DNA of 7,376 nucleotides from Patescibacteria group bacterium (GTDB lineage: Bacteria > Patescibacteriota > Microgenomatia > UBA1406 > GWC2-37-13). Numbering within the stretch: the stretch's first letter is position 1; each line of letters begins with the position of its first letter. Under the pieces are notes generated by a model. The model ran no database searches and had not been told where the DNA came from. It saw nothing but the letters and a program-made list of their open reading frames with translations. The position numbers and the translations under genes are program-made. Shown here piece after piece: positions 1 through 6,000 of the stretch. The stretch is taken from NCBI GenBank assembly GCA_943356515.1, contig CALRFM010000051.1, positions 1-7,376 on the forward strand, in the 5' to 3' direction.

Positions 1-253
1 CTTGATACAAAGATTTACCATCCTCATCAATAAATGTAGATTCTACTACTCCTTGAGGTTTATCCCAGGAGATGAGCTCCAGCTCACGCGACTCTCGAAA
101 TCCTGTTCCGTATACCGCCACATGTACTGATTCCAAAAGGTTTGTTTTACCTCGAGCATTTTCTCCGACAATGAGGGTGAGGTGCGGACTAAATTCAAAA
201 TGAGCTTTAGAAAAATTACGAATATTGGAAAGTGAGATAGAAGAAAGTATCAT
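1..253 (-). CDS. recF: DNA replication/repair protein RecF, N-terminal part (runs off left edge)
   Basis: The first 84 residues of an SMC/ABC-like ATPase are visible; the rest lies outside the window. The protein opens MILSSISLSNIRNF, the strand pattern that starts RecF. A Walker A motif of RecF type (GENARGKTNLLE) sits around residues 34-45, followed by GTGFRES, matching the family's G-x-S/G-F-R segment. RecF binds DNA at gaps and, with RecO and RecR, helps load RecA; that role is family knowledge. The Walker B and signature motifs would be downstream and cannot be checked. The start follows the stop of the kinase-methyltransferase gene by three bases, with no usable Shine-Dalgarno (an AAGG lies only one base from the ATG). 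Translation is therefore probably coupled to the upstream gene. A different RecF/RecN-type ATPase is possible but the N-terminus favours RecF. Confidence 0.88.
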   Translation of the reverse strand, partial: MILSSISLSNIRNFSKAHFEFSPHLTLIVGENARGKTNLLESVHVAVYGTGFRESRELELISWDKPQGVVESTFIDEDGKSLYQ

Positions 254-256
254 GCC

Positions 257-1585
257 TTATTTTTTCTTTAATAGAAAGCTTGATTCCATAAATGTTGGGA
301 GATGAAACAAAGAGTTTCGTTGTAAACCAGCTTGCGGATGTTCTAAAAATTTTCTTCGCCAAAACTTTTTTGTAAGAATAGAAAGGTGAGAAAAATCTTG
401 CATATGAAACGCTCGTATCCACAAATTTTCGTTAGTAAATATTTTATGCATGACAAACTTTCGAGATACGCGAATACTTTCATCAATAGCTTTTTTAATC
501 TTTGCTCGTTCTAGATGTTCTAATACATCAAAAGTAAGAACCAAATCAAACATGTCTTTTTCATACGGTAAATCCACTATATCTCCCGCCTTTAAAAAAG
601 GGCGGACTGATTTGTCCGCCATTTCGAGCGCATGCTCTGAGATTTCGACACCGTAGGCGTCAATCCCATAGCCTCGTAGGATTGATACGAGGTTTCCCGT
701 ACCACATCCTACGTCTAAACAGTTTTTAGGACGGATGAAATAACGAATGATGATTGCACGGTAATGATTTGTTATTTTGATAAGAAATTTGCTCAGACCT
801 GATGACTTGTCTGTAAAGCGATATCCACCTCTCCTCCCTATATAATATTCTCTATCGTAAAAACTTGCATCAATACGATAGGGCATTATGACTGTTCCTT
901 TGAATGAATCTCCTTCGATAATCCTTTCTAGATTATTGAATTTATCGCCGTTAGCTACAATAACTGTCAATCTATGTTTGCGGGCCAGTTGGGCAGCTAT
1001 CGGGTCAAAGGGAGAATTGATACCTGGTGACCATTCAGTTCCTACAATTGTCTCAAGCTCTCCCCAGGTGAGTTTTTCAATTTTGACCGCATCTTTATAT
1101 TTTTTTGGGTCTTTATTGTACACCCAATCTATATTTGATAAGTTAACTATCAGATTCGCGCCATAATCTCTGGCTAATATTACGGCATCATAATCGGTAG
1201 ACCATCCTGGCTTCCATCCAGCTCCAATAACAATTGGCTCATTCCAATTGGATAATTTCTTATCATAATTCTCTATGATACGAGGATGTGCAATATCTTC
1301 GAAAATAGTTCTCATAAGATGCGCATTTAAACGGGTGGCATGAATACCAAGCCAGTCTAGATCTTTATCTGATAAGTCTCCGATTACCGACTTGCCTGCA
1401 TCTCTATATCTGCGAGCAGTAATACCACCTCCTGCGACCAAAAAAAAACGCTTACCGCGTTTGATATATTTTCTCATGAATGCATTGAGTTGTTTGAGAA
1501 AATGGACATTGACTCCATCCTCGGTAACGAGAAGTGACCCTCCTATGGATATTACTATTGGTGGTTCTTGAGTTTTAAAAAACAT
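257..1585 (-). CDS. Fusion of archaeal-type UMP kinase with class I SAM-dependent methyltransferase
   Basis: This 442-residue protein holds two enzymes in one frame. Residues 8-235 are an amino-acid-kinase-fold UMP kinase of the archaeal/spirochaete type (PyrH-like). Visible motifs are GGSLL at 15-19, AGGG at 51-54, LGIHATRLNA at 79-88, GWKPGWSTDYDA at 123-134, the NxxNIDWVYNKDPKKY nucleotide-binding segment near 148-163, SPFDPIAA at 191-198 and a closing GTVI at 230-233. It should convert UMP to UDP with ATP. Residues about 238-442 are a Rossmann methyltransferase: LDVGCGTGN at 290-298 (SAM-binding motif I), acidic E314 after the second strand, GDIVDLPY at 334-341, FDVLEHL at 352-358 and DFSHLS at 397-402. 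Its substrate cannot be told. The kinase alone has the usual family length, so the methyltransferase is a full extra domain. A promoter and leader hairpin lie upstream and recF follows at three bases. The start has only a weak GCGGA ten bases upstream. Confidence 0.9.
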   Translation of the reverse strand: MFFKTQEPPIVISIGGSLLVTEDGVNVHFLKQLNAFMRKYIKRGKRFFLVAGGGITARRYRDAGKSVIGDLSDKDLDWLGIHATRLNAHLMRTIFEDIAHPRIIENYDKKLSNWNEPIVIGAGWKPGWSTDYDAVILARDYGANLIVNLSNIDWVYNKDPKKYKDAVKIEKLTWGELETIVGTEWSPGINSPFDPIAAQLARKHRLTVIVANGDKFNNLERIIEGDSFKGTVIMPYRIDASFYDREYYIGRRGGYRFTDKSSGLSKFLIKITNHYRAIIIRYFIRPKNCLDVGCGTGNLVSILRGYGIDAYGVEISEHALEMADKSVRPFLKAGDIVDLPYEKDMFDLVLTFDVLEHLERAKIKKAIDESIRVSRKFVMHKIFTNENLWIRAFHMQDFSHLSILTKKFWRRKFLEHPQAGLQRNSLFHLPTFMESSFLLKKK

Positions 1586-1589
1586 AGGT

Positions 1590-1613
1590 AAAAAATCCGC
1601 TCAATACGCGGAT
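1590..1613 (-). promoter_or_regulatory. Hairpin plus T-tract in the 5' leader of the UMP kinase gene (attenuator-like)
   Basis: Read on the minus strand, ATCCGC (1613-1608) pairs with GCGGAT (1600-1595) around a 7-base loop and is followed at once by six T residues (1595-1590). This is the shape of an intrinsic terminator, though the stem has only six pairs. It lies between the predicted kinase promoter and the kinase ATG at 1585. It also contains the only Shine-Dalgarno-like bases (GCGGA) for that gene in its 3' arm, so it could limit transcription, translation or both. On the plus strand there is no T-tract after the stem, so it does not look like a terminator in that direction. Confidence 0.45.
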
Positions 1614-1625
1614 ATGCTCATGATA

Positions 1626-1645
1626 TATGTATCTACTGTATGTAT
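1626..1645. repeat. 7-bp direct repeat TATGTAT, 13-bp spacing, in the divergent promoter region
   Basis: TATGTAT occurs at 1626-1632 and again at 1639-1645. The second copy overlaps the -10 element of the minus-strand promoter. Ribbon-helix-helix proteins often bind short repeated half-sites, and the adjacent plus-strand gene encodes such a domain, so this is a candidate operator. The repeat is short and A+T-rich, so chance is a real alternative. Confidence 0.25.
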
Positions 1646-1672
1646 TATAGAAAGTCTTTTGACAAAAATCAA
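1644..1672 (-). promoter_or_regulatory. Sigma70-type promoter for the UMP kinase-methyltransferase / recF unit
   Basis: On the minus strand, TTGATT (1672-1667, four of six matches to the -35 consensus) is followed after exactly 17 bases by a perfect TATAAT (1649-1644). A start near 1637 would give a leader of about 50 bases, containing the hairpin at 1590-1613. The element interleaves with the plus-strand promoter at 1659-1687. Confidence 0.6.
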
Positions 1673-1687
1673 TGTCTGCACTAAAAT
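1659..1687 (+). promoter_or_regulatory. Sigma70-type promoter for the RHH-nucleotidyltransferase gene
   Basis: A perfect TTGACA (1659-1664), a 17-base spacer and TAAAAT (1682-1687, five of six matches) form a strong promoter. The expected transcription start is near 1694-1695, only three or four bases before the ATG at 1698, so the mRNA would be nearly leaderless. The GAGG at 1688-1691, which would be a well-placed Shine-Dalgarno, would then be upstream of the transcript. The promoter also argues against in-frame starts at 1614 or 1686. Confidence 0.68.
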
Positions 1688-1697
1688 GAGGTTATTC

Positions 1698-2537
1698 ATG
1701 CGTAGATCTCGAATAACTATCACTCTAAACACTAAGCTTCTCAATAAAATCGATGCACTTGTTGATAAAAAGAAGATTCGTAATCGTTCACATGCTATTG
1801 AATATATAGCAACTCAATATACCCAATCCACGGTAAATAAAGCAGTAATACTTGCAGGAGGACAAGGATCTCAAATGCGCCCCTACACGTACGAGATCCC
1901 TAAAGCAATGCTTCCGGTAAATGGCGTTCCTATTCTTGAACATCTTATTATAGAACTGAAAAAAAATGATATTCGTAATATTATCATTGCAATCTCCTAT
2001 TTGGGAGATACGATAAAAAAATACTTTGGAAATGGCTCTAAGTTTGGAGTTCATATAGAGTATATGGAAGAGACGGCCGATCTTCAAACGGGTGGAGCAC
2101 TCGCGCGACTCAAAAAACAACTTGATGGAGATACCTTTCTTGTTATTCACGGAGATATTCTTACCCAGTTTTCATTTAGTGATTTTATTCATTTTCATAA
2201 AGAGCAAGGCGGTGTGACAACGGTCGCAGTTACTACAAGCGATAAACCAACAGAATTTGGACAAATAAAATTACAAGGCGCTAAACTTAAGAAGTTTTAC
2301 CCACATACCGATAAACCAGGTATAAAAAGCCATCTTATTCATTGTGGCATTTATGCATGCGAGCCAGAACTTTTTTCTTTTTTTCCTAAAGATAAAAAGA
2401 AATTTTCTCTCGAAAGTGTTATTCGGACTCTTATAGATAAACAAGAAGTAAACGGTTTTGTATTTGAAGGTTCATGGTTTGATGTAGGAGATCCTGAAAA
2501 CTACGGAAAAGCGATTAAAGCTTACCAAAAGAAATAA
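1698..2537 (+). CDS. Nucleotidyltransferase with N-terminal ribbon-helix-helix DNA-binding domain
   Basis: With the start at 1698 the protein has 279 residues. Residues 4-42 (SRITITLNTKLLNKIDAL then RNRSHAIEYI) form a ribbon-helix-helix (CopG/Arc-like) domain: one basic beta strand and two helices. From residue 48 comes a sugar-phosphate nucleotidyltransferase of the RfbA/GlmU/GCD1 class: AVILAGGQGSQMRPYT at 49-64 (NTP loop), PKAMLPV at 68-74 with catalytic-type K69, HGDIL at 151-155 with metal-binding D153, and WFDVGDPENY at 260-269 with the second metal aspartate. It probably makes an NDP-sugar for surface polysaccharide; which sugar cannot be told. There is no C-terminal left-handed beta-helix, so it is not a bifunctional GlmU. 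In-frame starts at 1614 and 1686 exist but add non-conserved residues and overlap the promoter. The stop at 2535-2537 abuts the stop of the convergent pilin-like gene. Confidence 0.88.
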   Translation: MRRSRITITLNTKLLNKIDALVDKKKIRNRSHAIEYIATQYTQSTVNKAVILAGGQGSQMRPYTYEIPKAMLPVNGVPILEHLIIELKKNDIRNIIIAISYLGDTIKKYFGNGSKFGVHIEYMEETADLQTGGALARLKKQLDGDTFLVIHGDILTQFSFSDFIHFHKEQGGVTTVAVTTSDKPTEFGQIKLQGAKLKKFYPHTDKPGIKSHLIHCGIYACEPELFSFFPKDKKKFSLESVIRTLIDKQEVNGFVFEGSWFDVGDPENYGKAIKAYQKK

Positions 2538-2885
2538 TTATAGGAGCCCTCCACCTACGCCAAATATATATCCGAGTATTCGTGATATCAGATACGATAA
2601 GCCCAATAACACATATCCAACAATTCCTGCAGTTATTTTAAGTCTTCCCGATTGTACTTTTTCTGGATCACCATGAGATAAAAGAATATCGTAACCACCC
2701 ATTATAAGAACAAAAAAAAGTATGAGCGATGCAAAAGGGTATAAAAATGAGGTAAGAACATTCAAGAGATCTCCGATATTGTTGATGCCGATAAGTGGGC
2801 CTGAAATAGAAATCGGTGCGTGTGTTGGGGTGCCTGGACCCACACTTGGTACTATTTGGAGAGATTGTGCGAGTAACGTACTCAT
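2538..2885 (-). CDS. TrbC/VirB2-like two-helix membrane protein (putative type IV secretion pilin)
   Basis: The protein has 115 residues. After a polar, Pro/Gly-rich N-terminus (1-40) come two hydrophobic helices, about 42-64 and 83-108. They are joined by a short polar loop, SHGDPEKVQSGRLK, around 70-83. The GG-x9-GDPEKV-x-loop pattern between two helices is typical of the small VirB2/TrbC-type pilin-like proteins common in Patescibacteria genomes; this is recognition from memory, not a search. Such proteins form the pilus or channel of type IV secretion or conjugation machines. No clear cleavable signal peptide precedes helix 1. Its ATG overlaps the TGA of the preceding 48-residue gene (ATGA), indicating coupled translation, and no independent ribosome site is visible. 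The stop directly abuts that of the convergent nucleotidyltransferase, and no terminator is seen. No other secretion genes are in view. Confidence 0.72.
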   Translation of the reverse strand: MSTLLAQSLQIVPSVGPGTPTHAPISISGPLIGINNIGDLLNVLTSFLYPFASLILFFVLIMGGYDILLSHGDPEKVQSGRLKITAGIVGYVLLGLSYLISRILGYIFGVGGGLL

Positions 2886-3028
2886 ACAGAGTTTTGCATC
2901 ATAATATAAATAAGGAGTCCCATAACAACAAATGAAAGTATAGCTATAATCACAAAGAGTATGGTGCTTTTGGAACGCACCGTATGTTGTTTTTTTGCGT
3001 GGTCAATATTAAGTGGTGTGTAGTTCAT
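2882..3028 (-). CDS. Small single-pass membrane protein, 48 residues, unknown function
   Basis: A 48-residue frame runs from ATG at 3028 to TGA at 2884-2882. It begins MNYTPLNIDHAKKQHTVRSK, a short polar and basic segment. One hydrophobic helix, about residues 22-43 (TILFVIIAILSFVVMGLLIY), follows, then a tail of five residues ending in NSV. The basic flank suggests the N-terminus stays in the cytoplasm. I do not recognise a family. It is supported as a gene by position: it starts seven bases after the clpC stop, overlaps the pilin-like start by ATGA, and fills what would otherwise be an unusual 150-base gap in a compact operon. No Shine-Dalgarno is seen; coupling to clpC termination is likely. 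Confidence 0.68.
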   Translation of the reverse strand: MNYTPLNIDHAKKQHTVRSKSTILFVIIAILSFVVMGLLIYIMMQNSV

Positions 3029-3035
3029 AGCACTA

Positions 3036-6000
3036 TTATACCGCTAGTGGTTTAAGATTCTTTGATGAGCACTTTGAACATATGGGTGTAGCATTCGTAC
3101 TGGTCATGGTAGTAAATGAATTACTACAAACATTACATACAAAATCTTTTTCCCCTTCTTTTGAAAAATATTTTTCTGTATTGAAAATAAATTCATGTCC
3201 ATCAAAATCTAGAATAATAAGATCTCCGCTCTTCACTTTTTGAGCAATGATCATCTCAGATATAGGATTCTCTACTAATCGTTGAATAGCACGTCTTAGC
3301 GGCCTGGCGCCATATACTGGGTCAAAGCCTGAACGAACAATTTCTTTTATAGCTTCCTCGGTGGGTGAAAATCCTAGCTCCTGTTCTTCTAGGAGTTTTG
3401 TCAAACCCTTGAGTTGAAGTTTAGCAATCTTTAACATATGCCCGTATTTAAGCGGCTCAAATACAATAACTTCGTCAAATCTATTCACAAGCTCTGGGCG
3501 GAAAAACTTGAGAAGCTCATTCATTACTTTATCTTTGATGACTTGATATTTTTTTACATCTACCTGTTCTTCAGTTTTTACTTTCTCTTGACTTTCTTGC
3601 TCGAGAGGAACATCTTTTCCAAAATATTCATTAAGTGTTTGCTTGGTCCATGCTGGTGCTGCAGATTCTCTGTACCATACATCGCCTGCTGAAACTATAA
3701 TCTCACGGCCAGTTGGCGCAAAGGTGTGAATATCCCAATGAGTTACTGGATATCCTTTTATATCTCCCGTATTTTGTGCAAAGTACTCTTGTAACAGTCC
3801 TGTTTCCCAATCTGTCGTACCTTCTTTTCTTCTCCAGTACCGATCTTTATAGGTGACCACTTCCATACCATCTGCACTAAATGCATAGGTTTTAATGCGA
3901 ATAGTGGGAAGTTGCTCATCGGGGGTATCGGGAAGAGCATTAACGACAACATTATCTTTAAAGTAATCAATAAGATTTGTGGTATTCCATTCTTTTGCCG
4001 TTGTCGCATTTCGTGTAAAGAGAGTACTTCCTTTAGTAATTATTTCTACGCCCTTTGATGAAATGGCGTGAGTATCATATCCAAAGGTAGGAAAGGCTTC
4101 TTTATTAGTTGTTTTTTGTCCTGCAAAATATTCTGATATAAGATGATTGGCCCATGGAGAAGATGCATCTCGTTCGAAATATTTATTACCAATAGTCAGA
4201 AGCTCTCTTCCGCGTGGCGTGAACACATAGGTAGAGATAACATTGGGTTCGGTCACTTCAGAAGCTCCACTCTTCATAAGATCTTCTTGAATAAGACCTG
4301 TTCCGATGTTTGAAGTACAAATGACAACGGTATTTTTGAATGATATGGTTCTCCCTTTATTGTCGGTTAACCTTCCGTCATCTAAGATTTGGAGTAAGAT
4401 GTTAAAAATATCTGGATGTGCTTTTTCAATTTCATCAAAAAGAACTAAAGAGTATGGTTTGCGGCGCACCGCCTCGGTAAGCTTACCACCCTCTTCGTAC
4501 CCTACATATCCTGGAGGTGGGCCAAGTAACTTTGCTACCTCATGACGTTCCATATATTCAGTCATATCAAAGCGCACAATAGCTTCTTCATCATCAAATA
4601 ATATTTCTGATAATGACTTGGCAAGTTCGGTTTTACCGACGCCGGTTGGACCGAGGAATACAAAGCTTCCTATTGGTCTTTTGTTAGAATTGAGCCCTGC
4701 ACGCCCCCGACGTACCGCTTGAGCTACAGATTTCACCGCGCGTTCTTGACCTATCATACGCTTGTGAATGATATCTTCTAAATTATTGAGTTTATCTCCT
4801 TCAGATGTTCCAATTTTAGAAAGGGGAATACCTGTTCTGGTTGCAATGATATCTTTTACTGCTTGAGGTGAAACTTGCGTGGTGGTTTGTGCTCTTTTGA
4901 GAGAATATACTTCCTTCTTATCATTCAAGTTTTTTTGAACCTCATCTATTTTAGATCGAATAATACGAGCTTTCACTTTTTCTCCCCGTTGTTCGTTTTC
5001 TCGTAACTCTTGCTGTTGCTGTGCAATGCGATTTTCTAGAGACTTAATTTCCTCGGGAAGTGATATAAGAGGAAGGCGTACTGCAGCCGCAGCTTCATCC
5101 ATCAGATCAAATGCCTTATCTGGCAGAAAGCGGTCTCCGATGTAACGCTTTGATAATTTGACAGAAAGATCTATTACTTCGTCGGGAATTTTAACCTTGT
5201 GGAATGCTTCGTATTTGTCCCTGGATGCCTTAAGCATTTTTATAGCCGCCTCTGCAGTTGGTTCAGGAACCACTACGGTTTGAAATCTACGCTCAAGCGC
5301 GCCGTCTTTTTCGATATATTTACGATATTCAGTTATGGTAGTTGCGCCAATAAATTGCACTTCTCCACGGGCAAGAGCTGGTTTTATAAAATTAGATGCA
5401 TCTATGGCACCATCTCCACTTCCAGCACCCATCATAGTGTGCATTTCGTCGATAAACAAAATAATAGACCCTTTGCTCGCTTTAAGCTCATCTATGATAC
5501 CCTTCATGCGCTCTTCAAACTCTCCTCTATGAGATGCGCCGGCTACGACAGAAGACAGATCGAGTTGCACAATCTTTTTATTAAAAAGTGTTTCTGGAAC
5601 TTGTTTATCTACTATTCGTTGCGCGAGTCCTTCCACTATAGCGGTCTTTCCTACACCAGGTTCGCCGATGAGCGCGGGATTGTTTTTGATTCTTCGTGAA
5701 AGCACGTGCACCAGTCGTTCTATTACCGTTGAGCGCTCTACTACTGGGTCAAGTTCACCACGTGCAGCTTTTGCCGTAAGATCTATAGTAAATTGTTGTA
5801 ATGAAGTCTTCTTCTGTTTTTCTTGTTGTGGCTGTCCATCTACTGTTACTCCCTCTTTTTTACCAGTAATTTTTTTGTTTAATTCTTCTTTAGAAAGACC
5901 CAATTTGACCAAAATTCGGGCTCCTATACCTTCACCCTCTTCATACAAGGCAAGGAGGATATGTTCAGGTGCAATAAATTCAAAGCCTAATTTTCGGGCT

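Noticed and set aside
1614..1697. In-frame upstream starts (1614, 1686) that would add up to 28 residues to the nucleotidyltransferase.
   Set aside because: The added residues do not look like part of the RHH fold, and the best promoter (1659-1687) lies within them. The conserved domain begins right after the ATG at 1698.
1788..2150. A 120-residue minus-strand frame within the nucleotidyltransferase gene.
   Set aside because: It lies fully opposite the conserved catalytic core, and its translation has no domain or membrane pattern of its own.
2538..3028. The pilin-like gene and the 48-residue gene as one frameshifted gene.
   Set aside because: Each has its own ATG, complete transmembrane pattern and stop, and the ATGA overlap is a normal coupling device in compact operons.
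3758..4009. An 83-residue minus-strand frame overlapping the ClpC repeat insertion in another frame, raising the thought that the insertion might be a frameshift artefact.
   Set aside because: The clpC frame is open throughout, and the four repeats keep exact spacing of Gly, Glu, Arg, Trp and Tyr-Phe in that frame, so the clpC frame is the real one.
3564..4271. The ClpC insertion as an intein or a mobile element.
   Set aside because: No intein splicing residues (Cys/Ser at the start, His-Asn at the end) or endonuclease motifs are visible, and no terminal inverted repeats or target duplications flank it. The internal four-fold repeat indicates a structural domain.
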